Source: Clarireedia homoeocarpa
Taxonomy: Eukaryota; Ascomycota; Leotiomycetes; Helotiales; Rutstroemiaceae
Assembly (NCBI GenBank): GCA_001465935.1
Contig: LNKV01000042.1
Coordinates: forward strand, 248,001 to 312,000
DNA: 64,000 nucleotides
Direction of reading: 5' to 3'
The position numbers and the translations under genes were made by a program. This document shows, in pieces, positions 1-12,695 of this stretch (position 1 is its first letter; every line of letters begins with the position of its first letter). Under the pieces are notes generated by a model. It made no database searches, had not been told where the DNA came from, and saw only the letters and a program-made list of their open reading frames with translations.

Positions 1-3000
1 CGCATGATGACAAACCAGAGGGAAGCAACCTCCCATTAACGGAGGAAGTTTCCGATTCACAAGGCGAGACACCGGAAGCTTCCTCAGAAGATGCTACACC
101 TACGACTGTCGAAGAGACTCAAGATCTGCCTATGGATGAGGAGAAAGCGTCTTCAGAAGAACCCACTACCTCCTCCAGCGAAGACTCCGTGGAATCTCCG
201 ATTGAAGAAGTGCCAAAGGAAAGTCCTGAAAGCGACGTATCGGTACCTACTACGATCGAATCGACTCAAGAACCATCTCTTGAGCAAGAGAGCGAGTCTC
301 AAATTAACGAAAACCCTTCCCCTATTCCAGGTAGCAGCGCAGAACTAACAAGTGAGGATATCAAAATGGAAGAAACCCCTGCCGAAGAGACACCAGCCAA
401 TGCCGAGGGAAACCAAGAATTACCTGCGGGGATTGAGGCTGGCAAGTCCGGAGGTGAAGAAATCCCTGTACCAAAAGACATGGATAATCCGGACACGACA
501 AGCGAGGAGATCCAAATCGAAACAAACGAGACAGAGGGCGAGCCAGTACACGCAACTGATAACGAAGAGATTGGATCTCCTCAGGATGAAGCTAGTCCGG
601 TGCCTGAAAGAGAACATTTGGAGACCGAAGCCCCGACAGTGGACTCACTACCGGCAGCCACAGCTGTAATTGAGGAAAGCGATCAATCTCAGGAACCCAA
701 TATGAGTGAGAAGCCGGAAAGCGAAGACTCAGCGACTAGCGAAGTGCTTCAAGATTCACCTGTTGTTGACAAGAGTGAGGCTCAGAATCCCGAAGGCGGG
801 GATTCTCCTATCGATGAAATAGTTCAAGATATATCTACTGCGGAGGAGAGTGAAACTCAAACCGAGGAAGCCACCTCACCTAATGAAAAGACTCCTTCCA
901 TTAATGGGGAATTCTCTTCGATTAACGAGGAGTCTCCTTCCCTTGAGGAGGCGGCTTCTCCACCTAGCGAGAATACCCCACTAGAGGCAACCGACAACAG
1001 CGAAATAAAGGCCGACGCCGAAGAGCAAGTATCTGCGGATACAGTTGAAGGCGAAGATATACCAAAGGATGAACACCGGGAGAGTTCCGCTGAAGGCACC
1101 TCCTCCGATCCAGTGTTGGAAGAAGCTCCAGCCAACCCCGATGATGCTCCGCAGCCAGAACCGGAAGAAACCAATACTGGAGTCTCTGAGGAGGCGCAGA
1201 GTCCGGTTGAAGAAGTCCAAGGTGCACCAACCGAGATGCAGCAGCAAGAAGCGCCTCAAGAGGATACAGTCCCATCTGAAACTGCTGAGGAAGTCATTGT
1301 CGATAAAGAAAGTTCTCTAGCTGAGAATATAGAGTCGATTGAAGAGGCACAAAGATCATCACAATCAGAAGAGGAAAATGGAGAAACACAATCGCAACCT
1401 ACTATAGCGAGTCCACCAACCGAAGTGGAGGCTTCAGCTGACTCAACTCCAGCTTTGGAAGATTCATCCGCAGCAGAGACATCATCCGTGAATCTGGAAT
1501 CTGGTTCGACTGATGCAGCTAACACCAGGGAACTTCCCCAATCAGAGCCTACCGATGTCGAAGCGGAGGAAACACAATCGGAAGTAGTTTCTGAAGAAGC
1601 ACAAATCTTGCAAGAAGCAGCGACCGATACCGTCTCTGAACACTTAGCACCCGAAGAATCTAGTGAGAAATCCGAAGAGGTATCGGTTGTAACCCCCGAA
1701 GAACCTAGTGCAGAGGAACCGGCTTCTGTTCCTAATGACACAGCACCCGAAAATTCCAGCAGCGACGAAGAATCAACCTTACCTCCTACCCTCGAAGCCA
1801 CCCCATCAAGCGAACAGGATCCTGTCGAAGAAACCATCCCAGCCCCTCCCATCGCACAAGACGAAACCGAACAACAACCCGAATGCACCGAACCCGAACA
1901 CACCTCTGGGACCAACCCTCCTACCAACGTCACAAAAAACACTCCCGTGGAATCAGTCGACAGTGAATCCGACGAAGATTCGGATAGTGAATCCGATGAA
2001 TCAGAAAGTGAATCAGAAGAATCCGATGATGGTGAGGAAGAGGAGCAGGAGGATGAATCAACAGTTGATTCGGAGCACACGGATTCTGAGGAATCACTTC
2101 ACGACGAGAACGAGGAAATCCAAACTATAAATGCGCAAGGGGACTGTAAACCTGAAGAGCTCGCTATTAGTGAAGATATAGTTTCGAAAGATATAGCTGA
2201 GGAAAACATGGCTGATGAATCGAAAGAAGTTGATATTGCGGCATCGATTGATGAATTTAGGGAGGAGAATCGGGAAATTCATGCTGGTAAGAAAAATGGT
2301 GGGATTTCGTATCATCACTACTTCCTTGTTATTCTTTCTGTCTATAACAGCGACTAAATTAACATCCAGATAACGAGGAACCCACTACGGGGGAGGACTT
2401 GCCAGTGGAAGAATCGACACAGGAAAGCTCAGCCTTAGGCGAAGCCGACGAAATGCCTACCGAAGGCGAAACCGACGAGACCTCTACAAAGGATGTTTCC
2501 CCAACGACGGAAGAAAGCGAAATAATGCAAGTGGAAGCGTCCGCCGCACCCGATGAACCCGGAAAGTCTGATTCAGCACACCTGGAGACGACACAAGAAG
2601 CAGCCACTGAATGTCCACCGACCGAAACACCTATCTCGATAGAACTCGACCATGATAAACCCGCTGCAGAGGATATACCTGCAGAGCCCGAAGTAGTTGT
2701 GGTAGCACCGGCGTCAAAGTTCGACGTCAAGTCACTTGTGGCGAAATTTGAATTTAGCCGTATGATGCCCATGGGCGCTAAGAAACCGATTGCAGAACGG
2801 TGGGTTGAAGATGTGGTTGAGTCGCCAGTTGGTAAGTGCTTCTTTCTCGACTTCACATCACCAGGTAGGCACAGCAACTCAATGCCCAATTCTAAATTGG
2901 GAAACCCTATGAATAACTCAACTTTTGGTGTTCCACTTCAAATGTAGATGATCGGATTTGTAAAATCTTGGAACTATAATATAACGATCAAGTGATCTTT

Positions 3001-6000
3001 TTTCTTTGGCCAGGGAGTTAGATATACCTTCTAGGTCCAAGTTTTGAGTTGGTCTCGGCATTGCATGTCTTCTGTGGGACTTAGGCGGACGAAAACTGAC
3101 ATCGATGTTTGTAGCATCTGAGCCTGCTGTTCTTGAAGACAAGCTCCCAGAGGAGACTGATCCCAAGGAAATTGTTCCCGAAGAAATTGTTTCTCAAGAG
3201 ACTGTGTCTGAGGAGACTGAACCCAAGAAATTTTTTCCCAAAGAGAGCGTTTCCCAAGAGAGTGTTCCTGAGGAGCGTGTCCCTGAAGAGAATGTCCCTG
3301 AAGAGAATGTCCCCGAAGAGCATGTTCCCGAAGAGCCCACCCTTCTAGAGGATGCTTCTGAAGAGAAAACTCCCGACGAAAGTGTACTCGAAGAAAGTCT
3401 TCCCGAAGAATTTTCCTCCATAAAGAGCCCTCCTGGAGGGAATAACTCTGTAGAGAGCGCCGAGGAAGTGTTTACCCTCGAAGAGGACTCGGAGGAGGAC
3501 TCGGAAGAGGACTCGGAAGAAGACTCGGAAGAGGATACTCCTGCCGAGGGGATTACTGATGAAAACCCAGTCGCAGCAGCTGAGCCTGTCGAGGATGAAC
3601 CTATCGAAGAAAACCCTGTTGAGACTACTATGGTCGAAAACGAATCTACGGAAGAAAGCGTTGCCCAACAAGAGCCTATCGAGGGCCCCGCTGATGAAGA
3701 AGCTCCGAGGGAAGCTCGTGTGATTCAAGAGGGTCTCATAATCTCGCCAACTGTGGAGGAGCAGGATGCTGCCGAAGAAATAGTAGCTAGTAAGTGTTCC
3801 AAAGGTTTTGTATTTCTCGCCCAGTGGCGATCTCTCCAATATAAAAGCATTTAAAGCTTACAGATCATTCCCTGCAGTTCAAGATCCATCGGACGAGGCC
3901 ACTGAGGAGGCTGTAACTGAAGCTGAACTTGAACCCGAATCGGAAACTGAAACCGAAGTTATTGCGCCAGAGCCTCACGCTGGTAAGTCGGGATTTTTTC
4001 TTTGGACTCATGATTCCCGAAGACTTTCTGCAAGCCTCCATTTTCAAACCGGCAAACACAATCATTGTTAGGTTATTCTGAGATATGCCTTTATCGCCAA
4101 AGACAGTTGTCGTCCGAGGACCTTCTTGTTTTCAGAACGTCCGACTCTTGACTTTTTGCACTCTAAGAGGCAGATATTTTTCCATACAACAGACTGACAA
4201 TTCTTTCACACAGAAACCACCCCAATCGATGCCCCAGAATATGCTGAAGAATCAGACACAGAAAATGAGTCTGCAATTGAAAGTGCTGAGCCAGAGGCGC
4301 CTATTGGTAAGTTTACTCCGACGCAGCATCGTGCGCCTGCTGATAGCAGCTATCTGAAGAACCTGAACCCACTCCAACACCAGCCGATGATGACAAACCA
4401 GCCGACGGCGTTATAGAGCAGCCTGAATCTGAAGGAAATGCAGATGAAGGTGAAATTCCTGGTGAGTTGAGTCATGAGATTTCCAGGACATTACATCCTG
4501 ACTAAGCATTGCAGAAGAAGCCTCCAATGCGTTAAACGAAGATCAAGAGGTGACTGCCGACCAAACACCTGAACCCGCAGCAGAAAATAAGGAAGTGGAT
4601 ACAACTGTAGAGGAAGACGCAATAGCTGGTAAGAGTTCCAGACCCGAGCACTGTTCGGATCTGCATGTGCAGCCAGTGTTGTCGATACTAAGCCAAATAC
4701 TACTAGATTCGAACCCTATCGGGGAAGCTCCGATGGAATCAACAGCCGAGATACCGATCGAGGAGACGGTCATTGAAGTGGAGAAAGGCACTGACGCAGC
4801 AGAGCCCGTTGAAAACAAACCGGCTATCCAAGAGGCAGGGTTAGACACAGTCAGTTCGGATCTTCCTTCAAAAGCAGCTCCCGAAGTTCCCATGGAGGAA
4901 CATGCCGGAGAGACTGACACCGACGAGGAGCAAAGCGAATCAGACGATGAAAGCACTGTAATTCACAAAGCGGAAGAGCTTGAAAGTAATAAAAACCAAC
5001 CGGACGTAATTGCTATACCCTCAGCTGAAGACCACGTCGATAGTGTCGTCGATGATGACCAACAGCCAGAAACTCTAAGCGAAGCTAGCCCAGAGCAGCC
5101 CATTGCTAAGCCTGACAATCCCCAAGAAGATGATTCTATCTTAGCAAGCGAAGAGGACAATATTGAGGACAGTGCAAATGCGCCAGCTGAAGAGGTTGCT
5201 GCCGAGGCTCCTGCTGTTATTCAAGAGTCAACCTCTCAGCTCGATAGGGGGGGAAACGCGGAGCCAGAGGTTGAAATCCCAGAGGTCATCTCACAAGTTC
5301 CAGACACAACGAAGGTGATCAAACCACCAAGCAAAGATACAGCATCTATGGAAGAGGTAGCTGAAGCGAAAGAAGATGGCACTGAAATACACTACCAGGA
5401 CAACAGCTTTCCACCACCACCAACCAAAACTCCGCCACCCCCACCACCACCGACCGAAGCTCCACCACCAATTCCGACTGAAGCAGTACAAGCAGTACAA
5501 GCTGCACATAATGAAGAATGGGATATTGCGCCGGTGCGGCCTACTGATGTCACAGCCTTTCCTCCATTCGAGTATCGAACTGAAGAAATGGAAAACAGTA
5601 ACCCAGCTGAAAAAGGGCCCTCGAAAGGTGACAAGCTTGCGGCAGCCACTCTAGCTGGTGTTACCGGCGCAGTGATAGCTGCAGAACTGGATGACAAGAA
5701 AGATGAACAACCGATGAGCAAAAAGAAGGACAATCGACCGACAAGAGACAAAGCACTGTTTCAAGAGCCTGGACGAACTGAAGGTCGCGAGGAAAAGCCT
5801 CCAATTGAGACTATCCACCGATCCGATAGGCGTAGACACAGGACACGGCATTCATTTAGCCACCAAGAGTCAAAAAATTATGAAGACTACCACAGCTCAA
5901 GAAGACCAGAAGAAACTATGCGTCGCAGACATTCCCACGGCCATAAGAGTCATTACAATACGGAAGACAGGGAACGTTCGCATCGTCGCAGATCTAGGTA

Positions 6001-7336
6001 CTATCGTGATGACGAGAGGAATAGCAGAGAAGAACCTGCAAGGGCGATTTCCCCGCCACGGCCTTTGTCTGCGCGCCGTGATAGTGCAGTGGCCGTCAAC
6101 GATGACAGTGAACGTCCTCATCGTCGAAATCGGAAGGAGAGAACCCTCGAGGAGCAGGAAGAACATGATCGACGTAAGGAGGAGAGACGCGTAGCAAAAG
6201 CTGCCGAGGAGCAGGAAGAGCATGATCGACGTAGGGAGGAGAGACGCGTAGCAAAAGCTGCCGAGGAGCAAGCAGAGCAAGCAGAGCGAAATAGGCGCAA
6301 GGAGGAGAGACGCGCAGCAAAAGCTGCCGAGGAGCAAGCAGAGCGAGATAGGCGCAAGGAAGAAAAGAGAAGGGCGGTCATTGAAGCGGAGGAAGCATTC
6401 AAAGCGAGGGAGGAGAGAGAAGCGAAGGAAGAAAAGGCACACGAGGGCACCAAACTGTCAGGGCTGTCAAGATTGCTAGGATCTCGGAAAGATAAGAACA
6501 GACCGCCACCAGTCATCTCTGATGAGAACGAAAGGCCAAGAACCAGACGTCTAAGTCTCAAGGGTCATCAAAGCGAAGTTCCAAATTCCTTCCTCGCAAA
6601 TGCCGAACCACAAATTAAAGAAAACGTCTTCACTGCGGAGAGACTGAAAAGATATCATATGGATAAAGAAAGCTCGCAGGCGGCTGCCGAGCCAGAAATT
6701 CCTCAGTTCAACATCAAGCCCGAGCGACCCAAGTTCAATTCTCTGGGACGTTCAGGTTCCACGAAGATATCCTCAACTCATGCTCCGCACTCGCATCATT
6801 CGCATAATTCGCACTCCTCATCACACAAAGAAGAATCTCACCGAGCGTCTAGGAAGGAACCCAGTCGACGAGAGTCTACTAGAGAGAAGTATGGAAGGGA
6901 TGAAGAAGTAGAAGCGCAACGTGCTCGCGACGAGACGGACCGACGAATCAGATTCGCTGAAGAGGAGCTGGCGGAGGAGTCTAGACGCCAAAGGGAGAAA
7001 GAGGATCACCTAAGACGTCTGCGTCGCAGAGAGCGCAGAAAGGAGAGAGAAGAAGAAGAAGAGGAAAGAAAGAGGCAAGAAGATGAGAGAATCGAGAGGG
7101 AACCAGAGCCAACTCCCGCGCAAGATGTCGACGAAGAACCACAGTACAGTCCAAGACCACCGAAACCGGAGAGGAAACCGTCGGGAACCCATCGAAGTTC
7201 AAGGCATGCGCGACCAGAGGCACATAGGTCCCGAAGCTCTCGTAACCCCATTCCTGAGAAGCCGGTAGAGAAACCTAAGGGTACTTTTAGAGGCTTGTTC
7301 GCCCTGGGAAAGAAGGTTTTTGCTCCTCAAGCATAG
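1..7336 (+). CDS. Very large acidic, low-complexity protein of unknown function (5' end outside window)
   Basis: I do not recognise this protein. The reading frame is open at the left edge, so the gene is 5' partial; about 2,154 residues are in the window. Proposed exons: <3-2286, 2370-2831, 3115-3789, 3878-3982, 4214-4306, 4360-4461, 4515-4628 and 4707-7336. Every intron is phase 1, and every internal exon length is a multiple of 3. The first ~1,500 residues are Glu/Ser/Pro/Thr-rich and look disordered, with short repeats such as VPEEN and EEDS (3.16-3.54 kb). A Pro-rich run follows (5.4 kb), then a short Ala/Gly/Val segment (KLAAATLAGVTGAVIAAEL, 5.63-5.69 kb). The C-terminal third is basic: His/Arg-rich stretches, a heptad-like Arg/Glu coiled coil with four ~20-residue repeats (6.13-6.37 kb), and the ending RGLFALGKKVFAPQA. 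A structural or scaffold role is only inference. Confidence 0.8.
3160..3540 (+). repeat. In-frame minisatellite coding PEE(x)V and EEDS repeats
   Basis: Degenerate 15-18 bp units encode runs such as VPEENVPEENVPEEHVPEE (about 3.26-3.34 kb). Twelve-bp units encode four EEDS copies (about 3.48-3.53 kb). Both lie in the 675-nt exon of the acidic protein and keep the frame. Confidence 0.85.
6130..6375 (+). repeat. Four in-frame ~57-69 bp coiled-coil repeats
   Basis: Consecutive units encode variants of EEQEEHDRRKEERRVAKAA. The first two copies are nearly identical at the DNA level, differing by a few bases; the third and fourth carry AEQAER/AERDRR variants. The charge pattern (E/Q then R/K, with Ala) suggests a single long helix or coiled coil. 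Near-identity of neighbouring units implies recent duplication. Confidence 0.85.
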
Positions 7337-9696
7337 CCTATGATCGTACGATACAAATGATAACATGAAGCAAATTTTTTTTTTTTCCATTTGATTCGGC
7401 GGGAAACATGTTCATTTCTTGGATGGTATTATATTTTGTGTTTTCGGGACCACATGGGCGGAGCTGGCGTTCTGAAGCTTTGTAATGATGATACGACGGC
7501 TGTTCGATGCGTTGAAAATACTTAATGACGACGAAATGATGAGGCCCTGTTGCTAGGATGATGGGTCAGCTTCTTGTATTCATTTTTATTTGATCTCTTC
7601 GTGATCTGTATATGACTGTACTTATTAATTCTCCTGGGTTATGGATACAAGAATGGAAGACTTTTGCAATGCCTGGCATCAATTGGCTGGGTGTTCTTGA
7701 ATTTCTAGTTCGTTTGAAGCCTTTCTTCATATGGTAATTGTGTAAAAGTAGAAGGTGTATGGTATCCATGATGTATATGCCCCATTCAGACTCGACGAAA
7801 CGACGTTCATCAGTCTACTCCGTACCGATGCCTTCCTATGGTCCTCGAAGGGACTCGGCTAAGCTTCCACGTAGCATTCATTGCCCATTCATCAATCTAG
7901 AATCGGTTGGATGCATGTGCGAATGCGGACAAAGGACATGGGGCAATCGCCGATAACAACGGTTTTGTTGACAGCGCACTTTCCCTTTCTTTGCCTCGCA
8001 TTTTGAGGGGAAGCCTCTCCTCCAACGCAGCGGAAACAGGCCTCTTCGGTGCATATGCTCAGGCCAATTGTCCTTCTGATTTTGGACAATATTGTTCCCT
8101 AACGAATTGTCTAGACCATCGGAGAATTTCTGATTATGTATTGATTTCGTCCATTAACATTATCGTCCGCCGGTTTTCCTTGCTTCCTGCCTGCCTCTTC
8201 CAACAACTGTGCCCCTTTGACGATTGGTTCGCAAGGTCTAGAGAGCAACATTAAGAGGGTGGCTAATCTCGGTGAATTTCGAAAAACGTTCCATCGATTT
8301 TGTGTTACACTGGACTTGCGCCGCCCGATGGTTTCTGGACACTTCCAGATCCCGTGAGCTATGGACCATGCATGCAACATACATGATATTTGCGGCGTGC
8401 AGGAGATGCATCAGTCATCCGTTCTTTTCATAGGGTGTATGTCCGGGCCTAGCCCTAGTTTTTGAGACTCTTTTGCGGCGTGTGAGTGGAACCCTTCATA
8501 TCCGCAGAGCCGGCAGCTATGGATTGAGTCTGAGCTCTTCCGTTATTGCCGCGTACTATATTTGAGGACGGTCGCTCTCGTCCAGTGAGCGATGAGGTGT
8601 GCATTCTTTTGTACGAGGACAACTTTTGGTGAGGAATGATACCTTGATCTTCTATTGGGTGTCGGGCGATGGGAATGCCTCGTTCTTCTATCGGGCTGTT
8701 GGATTTTGTGTTGGATTTGTCGTTCTCGCGTTCAATAGAATATAAAATGTGGCGCACTTCGCTCCTCGTTATTCATTAAGCTACTCAAACGTCGCTCGAC
8801 CCAACGTGCAAGCAAAGCCCTGGCAGGTCATAATGTGGAATTGCCGTCTCGTTCTGGCTCTTGCCGTTGCCGTAGCCGTTTGCCGTGCAGCACCGCAAAG
8901 CGAACTACAACACAAGCACACACACACCTACAGCACAAGGACGGTTCGGGCCTTCCAGGCTCTCATCAGGCTGGCAGGAGCAGAGCAAACCGGGCTTACG
9001 AAGACTCTTGTTCTCGGTACCAAAGAAAATAAAGTAAAATGTGACCAGCGAAAGCACTAGTCAGCCTTTACTCACCGGTGACTAGGCAAGCAGGCAAGCA
9101 AGCAAGCAAGCAGGCAGGCAGGCAGGCAGGAGGCAGGCAGACCAAGACACACAAGCACTTGATGGACGTTGACCTGGCGATGATGATGATGACTTTCCCC
9201 GAAAACCCACGAACCCGCCAGTGCTTTGAGCGCCCTTAATCCCACCACAAGGATTGTATTTTTGATCGTCGCCTAAAACAGGAAGTTGAAATTCCTTTCA
9301 TATCTCCTATTCCACGCACGCCCACATATGCTAGGAAAATACGAAGTACGTACTCGGTTTCAGCAGAGAATTTTCGGTCCCCCCCAAATTGCGAATTGCG
9401 GAAGTGGCTCGTCTCGATCATGGCACATGATGTCTGTGCTAATCGCATCTGATCTGATTCGACTCATTTTCTCCGTGTCTTTGTGCGTGTCAATCTTGCA
9501 TGTCCGCTGAATAACTGTGGAATAACCACATCCAAAACTGCAGCATTTTTGCCATGCGTCCCAACATCCACGAAGCCACCAACATGCCTCGTCTCCTAAT
9601 CTGATTCTTACTCCATGCTCACGAGTATCGTTTTTCCCCCGTTTTCATCGTTCCGCGCCCGCTTTGCCGTGTGGTGATCTGCAGCCCATCTCCATA
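7337..9696. other. Intergenic, no confident gene
   Basis: 2.36 kb without a supported gene. It has a T-rich stretch just after the stop codon (7375-7387), a CAGG/CAAG microsatellite (9084-9140) and a weak 75-codon ORF at 8832-9060 with a signal-peptide-like start, reported under findings. Confidence 0.6.
9084..9140. repeat. GCAAG/GCAGG microsatellite
   Basis: Imperfect tetranucleotide run of CAAG and CAGG units, about 57 bp, in the intergenic region upstream of the 2EXR-like gene. Confidence 0.9.
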
Positions 9697-10707
9697 ATGT
9701 CGCACGTACCACAGTGTATCCGTCGCCTGCGCGACAAGGTCGTCTCCCAAATCGAGGTAGCTGGTAAACTTGGGCATCTTCTATCAAAACCAAAAAGTAC
9801 ACCTCCATTTTATCACCACATCTCATCATCTCACAACTGACCCCTGGGCTTAGCCACAAAAGATGTCCCCGAATCAAGAGGACCGTGTAATGGATTTTTC
9901 ACATTACCTGTCGAGCTTCGGCACGAGATTTATACCTATCTTTTCAAAAATCTGAAATGCCGAAAAGGAATATTCCTCGAGGCCGAATGCAACGACCCGT
10001 TCGATAATGACGGTGCCGTCCTCTTTCTTGTTAATCGTTGGTTCTTGAACGATGCTGCCGAGTTTTTATGTATTCGAAACCCTCGTTTTACTTTATATCG
10101 GCCTTCGCTATGCAAGCTATCATTTTCCATCACGGATAACTGTGTTCAGTATCTGAGAAGTCTCGAGATGTCAGTACCGGCATACAAGACAGAGTCACTC
10201 GAGCCAATATTCGAGAAGATTATAGCCTGCGGGGCACCACTAACATCACTCACTTTACATCTCACTCCTACATTTCCTGGAAACCTGAGTTATCCATGGC
10301 CAATGTACATAGTACCGAGACTGCGTCTGGAAGCTCCTTATAAAGAGCATTGGTATAACGTCCATCCTGGCTACTTATCCATCGAGCATCATTCTAAGGC
10401 CGCAATGGAGAATGTCCATCTTAGCAATTTATGGATAGGAAAACTCGATAAGCTTAGGTATTTGAAAATCCAGGGCCAGCCGGAGTTCTCAGTGGAGTTT
10501 GAACTTGCGATTGTGAAGCTCCATTTAAGGATGATGGAAGCTGCGAAGTTAGAGGAGAGTTATGTCTCATTATCACCTAATAATGGTCCTCGGGGAAGAA
10601 AATGGTATTATGAAATTTGGATCACTCCTAGTAGGTCAAAGTCTCTTCCTACATGCCAATCTCTTGTCTCCCCTCATGAGGATGTGGTTGAGGGTAAAAA
10701 TTCTTGA
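9697..10707 (+). CDS. 2EXR / F-box-like domain protein
   Basis: Two exons: 9697-9763 and 9854-10707, giving 306 residues. The 90-nt intron starts GTAAAC, has a CTGAC branch-like site and ends TTAG; it removes an in-frame stop and joins in frame at an Ala codon. The N-terminal part carries the fungal 2EXR/F-box-like signature LPVELRHEIYTYLF, followed by the usual segment in which relatives describe a residue change in 'extended family' members (FLVNRWFLNDAAEFL). The remainder has no recognised domain. Such proteins are very numerous in Pezizomycotina and most have no known function; a link to SCF ubiquitin ligases is possible but unproven. The start is the only ATG that gives a frame-consistent first exon; an internal ATG at 10045 would lose the conserved motif. 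Confidence 0.72.
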
Positions 10708-11386
10708 TCTCAACTAATACAACCCACAGCATCACAACATTCACACCCAGCGAGTCTGAACTCGCAAACGCTCTTGGACTACTGAGGATGGGTTTCTCGA
10801 AATGAAGAAGCCGATGGTCAGCCGGGCGCCAGACTGCAGGCATCTTTCCTAGTGTCAAATAACACAAGTAATATAAAGCAGATCGCGGTACGATTCACGC
10901 CAACCAGATTGTAAACGCATCGTCACCATCATCCATCAAGCGGCTGGTTGCTTGCTGGAGAATGCGAGGCAAAAACCACGCGCGGCGCAAGTGTTTGTTC
11001 TCGACAAGCTACCCCTTCCCTACTGAAAACTGTCAACTCCCAAAGGTCGTTGTGTTTGCTAGGAGGGAGAGAACCTAGTGCAAAGATTTCAGACCCCTAG
11101 CTATGCCACTCATATCTCCGGCCCCCATGCGAGTACCAACAATTGAGTAGGACCCTACAAGGCCGCCCCTCATGATTTAGCGAGTCTTTATGTCACGTAC
11201 AACGATACTCGAGTTCATAAGCGTCTAGGCAAGCTGACGCCTCACATATATCCAAAATCAACAAGAACTTTTGCTTATACTTTCGTGGAAAAGGATCAAG
11301 ATTTATTCTTTATATCAACAATATCATATCTCTAACCTATAAACCTAGCAGCATATACCAATACCTGGTATAGTCATCTAACCACA
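10708..11386. other. Intergenic between convergent genes
   Basis: About 680 bp holding the 3' flanks of the 2EXR-like gene (+) and the short-chain dehydrogenase (-). I see no gene or repeat in it. Confidence 0.6.
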
Positions 11387-12423
11387 TCACCTCATAACCA
11401 TCCCTCCATTTGCGCAGACAACCTGCCCAGTGCACCACACACTATCTGGTGTACACAGCATTCCCACAATCCCACCAATCTCACTAGGATATGCCGGTCG
11501 TCCACCCAACACCTTCGCATCATCTACTAAATCTTTATCGTCAATATCTGGTCTCACCTCACTCATCGGCGTGTTCATAACCCAAGGCTTAGTCTTCTGC
11601 TTGAACTCGGTTGATGTGCCGGCCCACATATCCGTCTTGACCGGACCAGGATTCACCGAGTTAACCGTCGCGCGATTGTTCAACTCCCTCGACCACGTCC
11701 GCGTCATCGCCTCTAGAGCTGCTTTCGTCCCTCCGTATACCGTTTGTCCCACTGAACCATTGGAACTGGACACAGATGACACATTCACGATACGTCCGCT
11801 TCGATCATGCGGGAGATAATCGATGGCCGCTTGGAGCAGGAGAAGTGGGCCCAAGACATTGACCTTGTAAAGCCTTTCGAAATCTGAGATCTGAACATCG
11901 CGGATCTCCTGGTTTTTGGCCACACCGGCATTGTTGATCAGGATGTCGATTTGGAATTTGCCCGTCTTGGGATGCGAAAAGTGATTTTTGGTTGTGTTGA
12001 CAATGTGGTCTGCGCCGGCCTTTTCCGACACGTCGGCTTGTATGATGAGGGTCGAGATGCCGTGGGTTTCTTGTAGTGATTTGGATAAATCGTCGGCTAG
12101 GGATGCGGAGGAGTCGGATGTGTAGTTTAAGACGAGATTGGCGCCCTTGGAGGCGAGGTTTTCAGCGATAGCTGCTCCGATTCCTTGGGGACGGATGTTG
12201 TTAGTTAATATAGTAATCTTTCGTTGAGAAATTGTTATATAAATATACATGAGGAAGCAACAGAAAACATGTATTCGAATTAAACAAAACACAATAATAT
12301 CATATCCTTACCTCTAGAGGCACCAGTAATAATAGCCAATTTACCCTCCAAAGGTCGGTACCCTATCGCTCCTCCCAGATTCGTTGCTGCCGTTCTTGTA
12401 TTTCCCGCTTGTGAAGAATCCAT
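11387..12423 (-). CDS. Short-chain dehydrogenase/reductase (FabG-like SDR)
   Basis: Exons complement(12312-12423) and complement(11387-12183) encode 302 residues. The 128-nt intron (GTAAGG...CAAG) splits the Gly of the cofactor motif. The classical SDR signatures are present in order: TGASRGIG (Rossmann nucleotide-binding loop), INNAGV, a Ser-rich strand NVSSVSSSNGS, the catalytic YGGTK (YxxxK), and NPGPVKTDMW after it. The C-terminus reads GQVVCANGGMVMR, matching the 'G..i.vdGG' ending of 3-oxoacyl-ACP reductase-like enzymes. An NAD(P)H-dependent oxidoreductase is certain at family level; the substrate cannot be told from sequence. There is no signal peptide, so it is probably cytosolic. It stands alone, not in an evident biosynthetic cluster. 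Confidence 0.9.
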
Positions 12424-12695
12424 TGCGTACCACCTAAGATGGAGAAGCCGAGTGCTAATCGTAAACTGCAGGGCGAGAATATGTATTTCAGGTTGGGTTT
12501 CATATACTTGACTAGATCAACGTCTAGAAGGAAAGAGAAGAAAACGAAAAGGAGCAATGCTGTTCGTTCGTTCATGCATGGCTCTGGGATTGAGAAGCTC
12601 TTTATATAGTTGATGTCTGAAGGACGGAAAGTACCGTGGAAAGAGTGCATTGCTTACTTAGTTACTAAGCTAGAGCAGAGAGTATCGAATTTACC
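12424..12695. other. Short intergenic segment
   Basis: Promoter side of the SDR gene, bordering the repeat element that starts near 12.69 kb. No gene seen. Confidence 0.5.

Noticed and set aside
1256..2080. 274-codon minus frame in the acidic-protein gene
   Set aside because: Reverse image of Glu/Ser-rich codons (Ser/Val/Asp-rich), with no domain and fully inside a strong plus-strand coding region.
4550..7336. Reading the last part of the acidic gene as a separate 928-residue gene starting at 4550
   Set aside because: The frame is continuous upstream through phase-1 exons with good splice signals, so it is the 3' end of one larger gene.
9941..10133. Minus frame inside the 2EXR-like gene
   Set aside because: Shadow frame; the plus strand has the conserved motif and a consistent intron.
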